Source of the DNA: Adhaeribacter arboris | GTDB taxonomy: Bacteria; Bacteroidota; Bacteroidia; Cytophagales; Hymenobacteraceae | Direction: 5' to 3' | Assembly: GCF_003023845.1 (NCBI RefSeq) | Contig: NZ_PYFT01000001.1 | Coordinates: 806,001-870,000, forward strand | Length of the DNA stretch: 64,000 bases | Shown here: positions 11,709 to 21,070 of the stretch, piece by piece | How positions within the stretch are numbered: position 1 is the stretch's first letter | How the letters are laid out: every line of letters begins with the position of its first letter | Notes under the pieces: model-generated | Told to the model about the DNA's origin: nothing | The model's input: the letters and a program-made list of their open reading frames with translations, nothing else | Database searches by the model: none | Translations under genes and position numbers: made by a program

Positions 11709-12608
11709 ATGGATAACCTGAGAAGATTTGAGACCATCAATGATTACAACGCCTTCAACAATAATGAAACCCTCCACCCGCTGGTGAGTGTGGTTGATTT
11801 ATCGAAGGCAAGTCCTCGGCAGGGTTCCCGGATGTATTTCGGCTTTTATACCATTTTCTTAAAAGATGTGAAATGCGGTGATTTGGTGTACGGAAGGCAT
11901 ACTTATGATTACCAGGAAGGTACCTTGGTTTTTCTGGCCCCCGGCCAGGTGGCAGGTGTGAATAGCAACGGCGAGACTTACCAGCCAAAAGGCTACGCGC
12001 TAATTTTTCACCCGGACTTAATTCATGGTACTGCTTTGGGCCGGCATATTCAGGATTATACCTTTTTCGGTTATCAATCGCACGAAGCCCTTCATTTATC
12101 GGAGCGGGAAAGAAAAATTGTTCTGGAGTGTTTTTCGAAAATTGAATATGAACTAGAACATGCCGTGGACAAGCACAGTAAAAGATTAATTGTATCCAAC
12201 ATCGAGCTTTTCCTAAATTATTGCGTCCGCTTTTACGACCGCCAATTTATCACCCGAGACAATGCGCACCAAGGAATTTTAGAAAGATTTGAGAATTTGT
12301 TAAACGATTATTTTCAGACGGACAAACCGCAAACGGTTGGTTTGCCTTCGGTTGCCTACTGTGCCGGCGAATTGAATTTATCCTCCAATTATTTTGGGGA
12401 TTTAGTAAAAAAAGAAACCGGAAAAACGGCGCAAGATTATATTCAAGCAAAGGTAATGGAAGTGGCGAAAGAAAGAATATTTGACCAAAGTAAATCGGTT
12501 AGCCAAATTGCCTATGAATTAGGGTTCAAGTATCCGCAGCATTTTACCCGCCTGTTTAAACAACGGGTGGGCCACTCGCCGAATGAATTTCGCAGTTCCT
12601 TAAACTAA
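11709..12608 (+). CDS. AraC-family transcriptional regulator
   Basis: A 299-residue regulator with an N-terminal cupin-like effector domain (about 20-170, with LVFLAPGQVAG and FHPDLIHGT) and a C-terminal double helix-turn-helix (about 200-299). The end SQIAYELGFKYPQHFTRLFKQ is the signature of the second AraC helix-turn-helix. It is transcribed away from the aldo/keto reductase series. By position it most likely controls that series and responds to a small carbonyl or redox-active ligand; both points are inference. Confidence 0.9.
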   Translation: MDNLRRFETINDYNAFNNNETLHPLVSVVDLSKASPRQGSRMYFGFYTIFLKDVKCGDLVYGRHTYDYQEGTLVFLAPGQVAGVNSNGETYQPKGYALIFHPDLIHGTALGRHIQDYTFFGYQSHEALHLSERERKIVLECFSKIEYELEHAVDKHSKRLIVSNIELFLNYCVRFYDRQFITRDNAHQGILERFENLLNDYFQTDKPQTVGLPSVAYCAGELNLSSNYFGDLVKKETGKTAQDYIQAKVMEVAKERIFDQSKSVSQIAYELGFKYPQHFTRLFKQRVGHSPNEFRSSLN

Positions 12609-12795
12609 TAGAATTTAGATTTTTTTTAGTAAAAAATTTGCGATCAGAAATTCTGGAACAACCTGCTATTTCTGGTTTTAAGTTAAAGCATTTTATTAAA
12701 TAGGCGAATAGAAATAATTATATTTTAATTAGATATGGCAGTAATTTCAAAATAAAACTTGGAGGCAAATGGATGGTAATAAAGTGAAAGAATAA

Positions 12796-13734
12796 TTAGC
12801 TGCTTATTGGAGGATACATTTTAGTTAATAACTCTACAATTTTGTTTGTCCGAACTTCCCCATGGGAATTTGATTTTTCCGATATAGTATTTTCCTCGGT
12901 ATTATTCATGTTAGTAGGCGCTTCATTAGTTACAGAAAGGTGGAAAGAATGGAAACTTTCTTCTACGTTTTTTGAAGATTCCGATACTAAAAAAATGCTA
13001 GCGGGAAAAACCTGATAGACTGATTTAATAATGGCGGCGTGGGCGGGATTAAATGTGAAAATAACATCGGCCCGTTCGATAACTGACTTTTCCAATTCGT
13101 ACATCCATCCCTGGTTATTTACCTCCCTACGTTCCTGGCACAACGAATCAATCTGAATAGCTAAGGGCTTGCCTGTAATTAACTTTAACTCGCTTCCTGC
13201 CAGATAAGTAAGCCAATTATGCGCAAAAATTAGGTCAAAAGCTTGGTTTATGGCATATCGGGCTGCATAACGGGCATATTGAATAATTTTAGTATTTGTA
13301 CTTATATTATCCCAGTTTGGTAGGTCAAAAACACGCGTTGATTCTTCCTGGTTACTGCTAGAAGTACTTTTCTTCGGTAAATTATCTGGTTCTCCCGAAA
13401 ATGATCCGGCCTTATTCTCTCTCGAATAGGAGCGCTGATTCTCAGGTATATCAATAGAACCATAAAGAGGTATTAAGGCGCGAATGTAATCTGCTTCGGC
13501 AAAAGGGAGCACTTTAAGGAAATGACTATTAGCAAAAGCTGAGGTAAGAGTATGGTTGTTTAATCCAATTAAATTTATATTTTCTGCTTTTACATTCAGA
13601 TCGGCTCTAGGTAAAATTAAAGATACTTTTAGCTGGTTAGCCATCTCCGTAGCTACCTTATAGCAGTTCGTTCCTTGCTCTTCGTCAAACGGAGAGAAAT
13701 CCCATCCTAAAAAAAGCACATTTAAGTTCTTCAT
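12796..13734 (-). CDS. Orphan N-terminal GT-B (glycogen synthase/GT4-like) domain
   Basis: A 312-residue protein that resembles only the N-terminal half of a GT-B glycosyltransferase. NVLFLGWDFSPFDEEQGTNCY matches the opening of starch/glycogen-synthase-like GT4 enzymes, FDLIFAHNWLTYLAGSEL matches the DxxHxHDW segment with asparagine for aspartate, and ERADVIFTFNPAHAAII matches the end of the first Rossmann domain. The second domain with the nucleotide-sugar site is absent; the last 60 residues are polar and low-complexity. It is therefore probably not a working transferase alone. It could be a pseudo-enzyme or a decayed copy; the reading frame itself is intact. Confidence 0.6.
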   Translation of the reverse strand: MKNLNVLFLGWDFSPFDEEQGTNCYKVATEMANQLKVSLILPRADLNVKAENINLIGLNNHTLTSAFANSHFLKVLPFAEADYIRALIPLYGSIDIPENQRSYSRENKAGSFSGEPDNLPKKSTSSSNQEESTRVFDLPNWDNISTNTKIIQYARYAARYAINQAFDLIFAHNWLTYLAGSELKLITGKPLAIQIDSLCQERREVNNQGWMYELEKSVIERADVIFTFNPAHAAIIKSVYQVFPASIFLVSESSKNVEESFHSFHLSVTNEAPTNMNNTEENTISEKSNSHGEVRTNKIVELLTKMYPPISS

Positions 13735-14422
13735 GTATAGTAGCTAAGCAATAACTTAATTACAACGGGTATTATTTAAAAAAGATGAACCTTCTGGTAA
13801 AATGTGTACATGAAAAGATAGGGGAAAGATTATTGCCTGGTTTAAAGATACCTTACCTGATTTAGTTAGTAACCACCACTCGCGGTAATACTTTAAGAAT
13901 TTAACTGGCATAAAACGTAGAAGCTAGCTATAAGTATTATAAAACTGGCTGGCGAGGGCTTTGGTTGTTAGGCGGCAGCTATGACTAGTAATAGTTTAAA
14001 TTCTTCTGAAAAGACAATTCCTTACTTTAACTTAATTTAACTGAGTATTTTTTATTTGGGGTTTACGGCGGTTATAGTTAATTGGATAGTTAAATTAATT
14101 TGAAAGAGAGCATTTTAGAAAGCGCTGAATGCGCTATTCGCGGCTATTTTAAAATTTCTGAGAATCAGTTACTTCGGGAAGATTTGTTATAATTTAGAAG
14201 AAAACACTTAAACTTAATTACTTTTACCGGATCATGGAGTTTACATATAGAAGTATTTATCTTTGATATTATGAAAAGAAGTAGAGGAGGTAAATGCATG
14301 GGTAAGTTAAAAGTACAATCTTGGTTGCTTTTGAGAGAATGAATTAGTAATTTAATAAATATAATTATTCATAAAATAGTAGTATGTGATATAAACAGAT
14401 GCCTCGTAGTTAATTAACTTAA
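13735..14422. other. Long AT-rich intergenic region
   Basis: About 690 bases without a credible gene. A 23-codon frame at 14270-14341 preceded by no signal is too short to support. No strong hairpin or repeat was found. It presumably contains divergent promoters for the orphan glycosyltransferase-like gene and the STAS-like gene. Confidence 0.5.
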
Positions 14423-14830
14423 ATGCAACAATTAGAAGTGGATAATGAAGCTAGGATTAAGGAAACAAAGTACGTCACTATGATTATCCAGAACGGCATC
14501 TTTCATGCTTATTACAAAGAATTGGAAATCTTGGATATGAATTTTGCCAAAGTAGCGGTCCAAGACCGGTTGAATTTCTTTCAAAATATAGCTTATCCTT
14601 GTTTGTTTGATATTACAAAAGTGAAGGAAACCACGAAAGAAGCGCGTGACTATATGGCTAATGAAGGCAATGAGTTGGTTTTAGCCAGCGCCATGGTTGT
14701 AAATAATCCTATGCTGAAAATGATGGCTAATTTTTACATCATGGTAAATAAACCCAAAAATCCTACCCGCTTGTTTACCGACCGTGACAGCGCTTTAGAT
14801 TGGCTGGAACAATTTAAAAATAAAAATTAA
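14423..14830 (+). CDS. SpoIIAA/STAS-like protein
   Basis: A 135-residue soluble protein with alternating strands and helices of SpoIIAA-like type: a first strand YVTMIIQNGIFHAYY, a second PCLFDITKVKE in the position of the STAS phosphorylation loop, and a C-terminal helix DRDSALDWLEQF. Proteins with this pattern are common in Cytophagales and are usually annotated as STAS/SpoIIAA-like. A role in partner switching or stress signalling is possible but not shown by the sequence. A second protein of this general type lies at 19888-20292. Confidence 0.55.
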   Translation: MQQLEVDNEARIKETKYVTMIIQNGIFHAYYKELEILDMNFAKVAVQDRLNFFQNIAYPCLFDITKVKETTKEARDYMANEGNELVLASAMVVNNPMLKMMANFYIMVNKPKNPTRLFTDRDSALDWLEQFKNKN

Positions 14831-15095
14831 AAGTTTTTGTTTAAAGCCCTTCCCGAATCGGATCTATCTGTGAATTATTACTTTTATTCGTACCTGATTA
14901 TTTATACCTAGATCCCTTCCTTCGTCTATTTATTTTTATTCATAATGGCCCCGGTTTATGATACGTATGGCAATACTATTTTAAATTTTGTACCCTAGAA
15001 ATCTATCTGGTAAATAATGTCTCACCGTTTAATTTTAAATTACTTAGCAGGCCAAAAGGTCTATATTAACGAATAACAAACATTCTTTATTTAAG

Positions 15096-15716
15096 ATGAG
15101 TATTTTTTCTAAATATATCTCTCCCCGGTTAATGAATATGTTCATGTCCGTGCAGGTTATTACACCTTACCGGGCAGAGTTACTTCAGTACGCCCAAGGA
15201 AAGATACTGGAGATTGGATTTGGGTCCGGCTTAAACCTGCCTCATTACCCGGCCGGTGTCCGGGAGATTGATATTGTGGAGATTAACGAAGGCATGAAAA
15301 ACCTAGCTCAAAAAAATATCGCCCAATCGACCATTCAGGTTAACTATCACACTTTAAATGCGGAATTACTACCTTTTCCGGCAGCTACTTTTGACACGGT
15401 TGTAAGCGCCTGGACCCTTTGCAGCATTGCGGAAGTTAGCCGAGCTTTGGCGGAAATTTACCGGGTGCTTAAACCGGACGGCCAGTTTTTATTTGCGGAG
15501 CATGGTTTAAGCAACGAACCGCAAGTGCAAAAATGGCAGCACCGACTTACCCCCATTCAAAAAATCATTGCCGATGGTTGCCACTTAGACCGAAACATAG
15601 AAGCTCTTATTGCCGAGGCCGGGTTTAAGTTCCGGAAACTCCGGAAAGAATACGCGGGTTCGCCTAAAGTAGCCAGTTATTTTTACATTGGGGTGGCGAC
15701 TAAAGCTATTCCTTAA
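15096..15716 (+). CDS. Class I SAM-dependent methyltransferase
   Basis: A 206-residue methyltransferase. Motif I is ILEIGFGSGLNLPHY (SAM binding), the acidic residue after strand 2 lies in IDIVEINEGM, the post-motif region is FDTVVSAWTLCSIAEV, and YRVLKPDGQFLFAEHGLSNE is motif III. The layout is close to the METTL7/UbiE-like group, whose members methylate small molecules such as thiols or quinones. It stands alone on the plus strand and converges with the truncated haemoglobin gene. Confidence 0.85.
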   Translation: MSIFSKYISPRLMNMFMSVQVITPYRAELLQYAQGKILEIGFGSGLNLPHYPAGVREIDIVEINEGMKNLAQKNIAQSTIQVNYHTLNAELLPFPAATFDTVVSAWTLCSIAEVSRALAEIYRVLKPDGQFLFAEHGLSNEPQVQKWQHRLTPIQKIIADGCHLDRNIEALIAEAGFKFRKLRKEYAGSPKVASYFYIGVATKAIP

Positions 15717-15753
15717 AAATCGTATAATTCAATATGCCGGCAAAGCGCCTTCT

Positions 15754-16176
15754 CTATTTAGTTAAATCCTGCTTAACAATGGGAATGCCGGGTGCTTGCC
15801 CCTGAATAATCTGGATTTTATTCGAAAATATGCGGGCAATGTTGGCCGCCCGTAATTTAGCTTCCTCCGCCAAGGGTCCCCGGAAGTTTTCGGTTACTGT
15901 TGCAAAAAATAAGCTTAGCCATTGCGCAAAGTGCGTCGGGTTAACGGGTAAAAACGCGTGTTTCGGAAAAGGCTGGCCCTCGTACGAGGCGGAACCTAAT
16001 AAAATAGAGCTCCAAAATTGGTACATTATAGGTAAATGCTTTTCCCAATTTACCTTAGCGTAGTCGTTAAAGATCGGGGAAAGTAAGGAATCCTGGTTTA
16101 CTTTATCATAAAATGCATCCACCAGTTTCTTGATATCCGCTTCCGTAGAAATGTCTTTTAATTGGTTACTATTCAT
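15754..16176 (-). CDS. Group III truncated haemoglobin
   Basis: A globin of about 140 residues starting MNSNQLKDIS; the open frame extends to 16200 but the extra eight residues add nothing. Features of group III truncated haemoglobins are visible: LVDAFYDKVNQDSLLSPIF, NWEKHLPIMYQFWSSILLG (distal region), and HAFLPVNPTHFAQWLSLF with a histidine in the proximal F-helix position. The likely role is oxygen or nitric oxide chemistry in the cytoplasm. It converges with the methyltransferase gene 38 bases away. Confidence 0.85.
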   Translation of the reverse strand: MNSNQLKDISTEADIKKLVDAFYDKVNQDSLLSPIFNDYAKVNWEKHLPIMYQFWSSILLGSASYEGQPFPKHAFLPVNPTHFAQWLSLFFATVTENFRGPLAEEAKLRAANIARIFSNKIQIIQGQAPGIPIVKQDLTK

Positions 16177-16200
16177 AAAGTAGTTTTTATTACGAAACAA

Positions 16201-17015
16201 TTAATTTAGAATTTTGCTCCCCTAAAAGTAATATCCATTTAAGTAAGCTTTCGGCAGCACTCCAGTTCATATAGATTGAATTATAAAAGTTGTATTCGGG
16301 GTGGTTTATCTTGGAATCTTTTCAGGACTTCAGGCAGTGGTGCTGATGGTACCCTATTTGCCTCGTGGACGGCGGGCCTCGTTTGGCTCTTCCGGGCGGG
16401 AAGGAACGTGCCGCGGTACGTTCCTTCCTATCTTACGATGCTAACTAATTTTAATTAAAACTAGTTAATACGTCTCGTTTATATCCATTGGTTATAAGTT
16501 TATCTTAATGAATGAATTAATGAAACAAAATAATTTAAATATACCTGATGCCGAGATTGTTGTAATAAATTACTAATAATGAGCGCGTTAATTTTTAAAA
16601 GGCCTACTATCTGGTATTTGCTTGTTAATAATAAAGGATCAGGTGAGTAGCTTAGAATAAGAGTTTAACACAACAATAAACTCTGAGCTCAATACGAATA
16701 ATGCTGTTTAACTGGATAAGTGTTCTACGTTTTTGTGCTTTGTTGCAAAAATTATGTTAAATGAGAAGATTATAGTAAATAAATATATTCAAGCTTCAAA
16801 CCAGAAACAGGTACTATTTTGGGTTTGCAGTACGAAGACGATTACACACCATCCCTTAGATATTTTTCGGGACGGAAACTGGATCAAATAACGGATTAAA
16901 ATTTTAAGTTGAGAGAACCTTCACGCGAGATAGAAATACCGAAGCGGTAATGATATAATTTCCTGGTTTGCATAAAGGTTATTCAATTAATCGTTCAAAA
17001 AATCCTTTTAGTAAC
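16201..17015. other. Intergenic region with one interspersed repeat copy
   Basis: About 815 bases without a supportable gene. Positions 16303-16433 hold a diverged copy of a GC-rich repeat (listed separately). The rest is AT-rich and shows no frame or hairpin of note. Confidence 0.55.
16303..16433 (+). repeat. GC-rich interspersed repeat, copy 1 (diverged)
   Basis: The core TTTGCCTCGTGGACGGCGGG with CCTCGTTT and CTCTTCCGGGCGGG at 16357-16400 matches the copy at 24050-24090 and, on the other strand, the copy near 48050-48160. Upstream, TTATCTTGGAATC and GTGGTGCTGATGG match diverged parts of copy 2. It is far more GC-rich than its surroundings. Confidence 0.65.
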
Positions 17016-18713
17016 TCACTTCCAGGTATACAGCAACAGCGACACTCCCTGGCGGGGTAAGAGCATAGTTACCTGAGTTTGTCCATTCATTATTTTCACC
17101 AACTCCGGCTTTTGCAAGGTTTGCAATTGCCCGGCTTTTTCCAGTTCTTTTATTTGGGCCGGTGTGGGTTGAGAAGGTGACCCCATTTTCTTCCAGGCTT
17201 CGTAAGAATTACTGTGTTCTTGATCAATTCGGTAATGCGTGAAAGTTACTTGCTTCGAAGGAAAGCTTTTTATGGAAATAGTTACCGGAGAAGGGGGCGC
17301 GGGCAAATCATCGTCGTGGTAATTCCAAACCATGACGGTCGCCGAGTTTTTACCGGAAGTAGCCAGAGCATTTACATCTGGTTGCGGTCCGCGGACGCTG
17401 TGGTCGCGTACCTGCCGGAACGAATAAGTAGTGTCGCCGCTTACTTGAACCCGGTTGCCTTGCATTTTCCCGAACATCCGGAATACGTTAAGTACCGGTT
17501 TATCAACGCCATTCGTTGCTAAATCGCGAAAGCCGTAAAACCAAGGTTGGTTTTCAAATTCAAATGACCACGAAACGGCCCCTTTAAAGTTAACCTTAAA
17601 ATAATCGGCCAGCGCGTATTTACGGGCAAACGAAGCGGCGGTATAACTCGAGTACATGGTACCGTTGCGGTAAGCATTTTCGGGGTTGGTTTGCATGCCG
17701 CAAGCGGCGCATCCTTCCGGATCAGATTCGCCGATAATAACGGGTAAATTCTTCAGTTCCGGGTAAGAGGCTACTATCTGAAAACCGCCGGAAATATCGC
17801 GTAATTGCTGGCCCATGTTCATGCGTACCATATTATTTACCACTTTAGGAGCCCCTTTGGCATGAAAAGCAATAAAATCCAGGGGAGTACCTAGCTTACC
17901 CGTTACCGAATTAGTGCCCCGCAAACAATGATTCAGAAAGTAATTCAGGAAAGTAGCAGCTCCTTTGCCGGCCGGACCCGTTACGTGCGGGCCACCTACT
18001 TTGGCCGTTGGCAAAGCCCGTTTTACCGCATCCGCCGAGTAATCGTATAACTTACAATATTCTTCTACGGTTCCGCCCCAGTACTTGCTATTGGGTTCGT
18101 TCCAAAGCTCCCAGTACCAGGTTTCTACTTTATTCCGACCATAACGATCAATGGAGTGTTTTACCCAGGCATAAATTAAATCGGCCCATTTCTGATAATC
18201 CTTGGGCGGATACGTCCAGCCGGTAAAAATTTTTTCGTAGGATTGGCCCGGTTGCCAGGTATGTTGGTAAGGCTGCGGGTTAATAGACAAAGCTTCGGGC
18301 ATAAATCCCATTTGCGCCATTGGCCGCATGCCGCGCTCCACATACGTATCCATAATCCGGTCCACAATGGTCCAGTTATACACCGGGTTACCGGCAGCAT
18401 CTTCGGTGTAAGCATTCGTGGACCCCCATTTCAAAGCAGGTGTGCCGTCGCCGGTGGTAAGCAGGTTATGGGTCCGGATGTAAACTGGTACTGGACTCAG
18501 AGCGGCTAACTCCGAGAGCAACTTTTTACCATCCTGCATGTAGGTATAATTTGGCTCGTCGTAGCCAAACCAGGCCCAAACCGGTTCCATGGGCGCAACA
18601 GGTTGCTGTAAATCAATTTTTATGGATACAGCGGCTGGTTCAGTTGTTTGAGGAAAAGCGAGGAAAGAGCTAAACCAAAATATAAAGAAAATGAATGCGG
18701 GCTTGTGCGTCAT
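17016..18713 (-). CDS. Exported GH39-type glycoside hydrolase (beta-xylosidase-like)
   Basis: A 565-residue enzyme with a signal peptide (about 1-25). The barrel (about 40-400) has E206 in ELWNEPNS, the acid/base of clan GH-A, and E330 in VIIGESDPEG, the nucleophile position. VWAWFGYDEPNY and YIRTHNLLTTGDG fit the GH39 beginning, and a beta-sandwich follows from about 420 (VMVWNYHDDDLP). It should release xylose or a similar sugar from plant or algal polymers in the periplasm. It stands alone, with no susC/susD pair near it. Confidence 0.82.
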   Translation of the reverse strand: MTHKPAFIFFIFWFSSFLAFPQTTEPAAVSIKIDLQQPVAPMEPVWAWFGYDEPNYTYMQDGKKLLSELAALSPVPVYIRTHNLLTTGDGTPALKWGSTNAYTEDAAGNPVYNWTIVDRIMDTYVERGMRPMAQMGFMPEALSINPQPYQHTWQPGQSYEKIFTGWTYPPKDYQKWADLIYAWVKHSIDRYGRNKVETWYWELWNEPNSKYWGGTVEEYCKLYDYSADAVKRALPTAKVGGPHVTGPAGKGAATFLNYFLNHCLRGTNSVTGKLGTPLDFIAFHAKGAPKVVNNMVRMNMGQQLRDISGGFQIVASYPELKNLPVIIGESDPEGCAACGMQTNPENAYRNGTMYSSYTAASFARKYALADYFKVNFKGAVSWSFEFENQPWFYGFRDLATNGVDKPVLNVFRMFGKMQGNRVQVSGDTTYSFRQVRDHSVRGPQPDVNALATSGKNSATVMVWNYHDDDLPAPPSPVTISIKSFPSKQVTFTHYRIDQEHSNSYEAWKKMGSPSQPTPAQIKELEKAGQLQTLQKPELVKIMNGQTQVTMLLPRQGVSLLLYTWK

Positions 18714-19014
18714 ATTGCGGATGAAGAAGAAACAGCAAAGATTAAATGTACCACATCATTTCGTTATTAAAAGGATTTCCAAATTAATTCTATCCGGTTC
18801 CGGATTATTAGAAAAATAGATTTTGCTTGATTATAGCAAAATAATAAAGTTTTAATGATAAATTTGAATTTTTCTCTTACTTCCCCTTCTCGAATAGTAA
18901 TTTTGATAGTACTACTGGGAAAGCACATTCTGCAACGGGAAAAACTTCGGGTGGGTAAATCATTCCAAATAAATTGTTGCTTATAATTGTCTTCTGCTAA
19001 GCATGTAATGTTCT
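18714..19014. other. Divergent intergenic region
   Basis: About 300 AT-rich bases between the GH39 gene and the RsbQ-like gene, which are transcribed away from each other. No clear TAnnTTTG box or hairpin was seen. Confidence 0.5.
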
Positions 19015-19824
19015 ATGGATGTTCTTAAAAGAAATAATGTAATCATAAAGGGTAAAGGTCAAACTCCCATGTTATTTGCCCATGGTTATGGCTGCGACCA
19101 AAATATGTGGCGTTTTGTTACGCCGGCCTTTGAGGAGGATTATAAAATTATTCTCTTCGATCAAATGGGTTTCGGCCAATCCGATTTTTCGGAATATTCG
19201 GCGCAGAAGTACAGTTCCTTACAAGCTTACGCCGACGACATTTTAGAAATAGCGGAAGCTTTGGACTTAACCGAAATTGTTTTTGTGGGTCATTCCGTAA
19301 GTGCCATGATTGGAGTACTGGCCGCTAATAAAGCCCCGCATTTGTTTCAGAATTTAATTCTAATTGCTCCTTCGCCGCGGTACATCAACGATACGGACTA
19401 TTCCGGCGGTTTTGCCCCGGAAGATATTGACAATTTGCTGAACTCGTTAAATAGTGATTACCTGGCCTGGTCGGTGGCAATGGCTCCGGTGATTATGGGA
19501 AATGCCGATAAACCCGAATGGAGCGAAGAGTTGGCCACGAGTTTTTGCCGGAGCCACGAAGAAATAGCGCGAAATTTTGCGCATCTGACTTTTCGTTCCG
19601 ATAACCGGGCTGATTTAAAAAAACTTCAGGTTAAATCTTTAATTCTGCAGTGCCAGAATGATGTAATTGCACCTTTGGAAGTAGGTAGTTACATGCAGCA
19701 AAATATAGCTAACAGTAATTTGGTAATATTAAATGCCAAGGGGCATTGCCCTAACCTGAGTGCGCCGGAAGAAACAATTCATGCCATTCAAGATTTTTTA
19801 ACTGCTCACAAAGTGCTTCAGTAA
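19015..19824 (+). CDS. RsbQ-like alpha/beta hydrolase
   Basis: A 269-residue hydrolase with the same length and motif order as Bacillus subtilis RsbQ. It opens VLKRNNVIIKGKGQTPMLFA, then HGYGCDQNMW (oxyanion region). The triad is S94 in VFVGHSVSA, D216 in LQCQNDVIAP and H244 in AKGHCPNLS. In Bacillus, RsbQ acts with the PAS-phosphatase RsbP to report energy stress; related enzymes include strigolactone and karrikin receptors. No RsbP is present here. A STAS/SpoIIAA-like gene follows 63 bases downstream on the same strand, so the pair may form a signalling unit. Confidence 0.85.
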   Translation: MDVLKRNNVIIKGKGQTPMLFAHGYGCDQNMWRFVTPAFEEDYKIILFDQMGFGQSDFSEYSAQKYSSLQAYADDILEIAEALDLTEIVFVGHSVSAMIGVLAANKAPHLFQNLILIAPSPRYINDTDYSGGFAPEDIDNLLNSLNSDYLAWSVAMAPVIMGNADKPEWSEELATSFCRSHEEIARNFAHLTFRSDNRADLKKLQVKSLILQCQNDVIAPLEVGSYMQQNIANSNLVILNAKGHCPNLSAPEETIHAIQDFLTAHKVLQ

Positions 19825-19887
19825 AGATTATTATCCACTATAAACGAATAAATGGGGGAACCAGGCGGGAAAAATCATTTGGCTTGA

Positions 19888-20292
19888 ATGGAGAGAAAGG
19901 AATTAAAAAAATTTAACGGTGATCTGTTCTTCGAGGTGCAAAGGAAAGCCGCTAATTCGTACATTTTTACGAACTGGGTGGGCATTCAAACTTTGGAAAC
20001 AATCCTGCTGGGCACTAACCAGGTACTAGATATGCTGCGCAAAGAGCCGAGTACCGGTATTCTAAATAGTAATAGAGAACTAATCGGCCCCTGGGACGAT
20101 GGGGCCTTGTACATGGGAAATAAGTGGGTGATGGAATTAAATACTTTAGGAGTCATTCATTTTGCGCACGTACTTGCGCCCGGTATTTACGGCCAACGTT
20201 CCTTCGAAAAATTCTTCCAGTTGGCCCAACCTTACCTGCAAATCGAAGTTTTTAATTCTAATGAAGAAGCTGAATCCTGGCTGCTCAGTTGA
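19888..20292 (+). CDS. SpoIIAA/STAS-like protein
   Basis: A 134-residue soluble protein. It has the strand-rich first half FEVQRKAANSYIFTNWVGIQ, a central helix LETILLGTNQVLDML, a strand TGILNSNRELIGPWDD at the usual STAS loop position, and VIHFAHVLAP then a C-terminal helix NEEAESWLLS. This pattern is shared with SpoIIAA/STAS-like proteins of Cytophagales. Its place 63 bases after the RsbQ-like hydrolase suggests a common transcript and a linked function. No catalytic motif is seen. Confidence 0.55.
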   Translation: MERKELKKFNGDLFFEVQRKAANSYIFTNWVGIQTLETILLGTNQVLDMLRKEPSTGILNSNRELIGPWDDGALYMGNKWVMELNTLGVIHFAHVLAPGIYGQRSFEKFFQLAQPYLQIEVFNSNEEAESWLLS

Positions 20293-20488
20293 TATAAGGA
20301 ACTCTCCGTACTTTGCTCTTCTCTCAGGTTCTCAGCAAATTTATTTGTCTGAATAGAAATTTTTGTGTTTTTATAGATTAAGTTAATTTACTAAATAAAG
20401 TGAAAAATTGAAAATCTAATAATAAAATTAGTTTAATAATAAAACATTTTAAATATAAATACGTTATTATTGATAAAAATGTATTTAT

Positions 20489-20941
20489 ATGAAGTCTTTC
20501 GTTTTTACCCTCGCCTTTTTTCTTACCCTTTCGCTAAGAACTTTAGCTGACGATCCAACTACTACTGCCAAGTTAACCAAAGTAACCGAAACCGTGCAAA
20601 GCAAGTTTGCGCAAGGTTTTGCCGGAGCAGAAAACGTAACCTGGGAAATAACCGACAAATTTCAGAAAGCTTTTTTTAAGAAGAACGGTATTTATTTTAC
20701 CGCTTTCTATAATTTAAAAGATGAATTTGTGGCTACCACGCACCACGTAACCTGGAATGCCTTACCGCTTAAATCTTTACACCGGATTGGTAAAATCTAC
20801 CGGGGTTATAGGATTAAATCGGTTATTCAGTACACCAACCAAGAGAAAGTATACTTTGTAAATCTGGAAAAGAAAAATAAACAATTATTAGTACAAGTAC
20901 AGCCCGATCAGAATGTCACCTTATTTAAGCGCCTGCAATAA
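20489..20941 (+). CDS. Small exported protein of unknown function
   Basis: A 150-residue protein with a signal peptide (cleavage near LADD at about 20). The mature part is basic and strand-rich (NVTWEITDKFQKAFFKKNGI, FYNLKDEFVATTHHVTW, IQYTNQEKVYFVNLE). The layout resembles the small PepSY-like exported proteins common in Bacteroidota. No binding residues can be named. It has its own upstream AT-rich region and is probably monocistronic. Confidence 0.7.
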   Translation: MKSFVFTLAFFLTLSLRTLADDPTTTAKLTKVTETVQSKFAQGFAGAENVTWEITDKFQKAFFKKNGIYFTAFYNLKDEFVATTHHVTWNALPLKSLHRIGKIYRGYRIKSVIQYTNQEKVYFVNLEKKNKQLLVQVQPDQNVTLFKRLQ

Positions 20942-21070
20942 GGTACTCTTCTAGTTATTATAGGGTAGGAGCATTTACTCCTTAAAGGATAGCTTTGGAG
21001 TTAATAAAGTATGTACGAAATGGCTTACCTGATTTAAACTTTTTCTAAAAAATCAGGTAAATGCGTACCT

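Noticed and set aside
14270-14341. 23-codon frame preceded by AGAGGAGGT-like bases
   Set aside because: The purine-rich stretch lies inside the frame, not before it, and the product is too short to support.
16276-16458. 60-codon plus frame over the first GC-rich repeat
   Set aside because: Its coding look comes from the GC-rich repeat; the other repeat copies are not open in the same frame.
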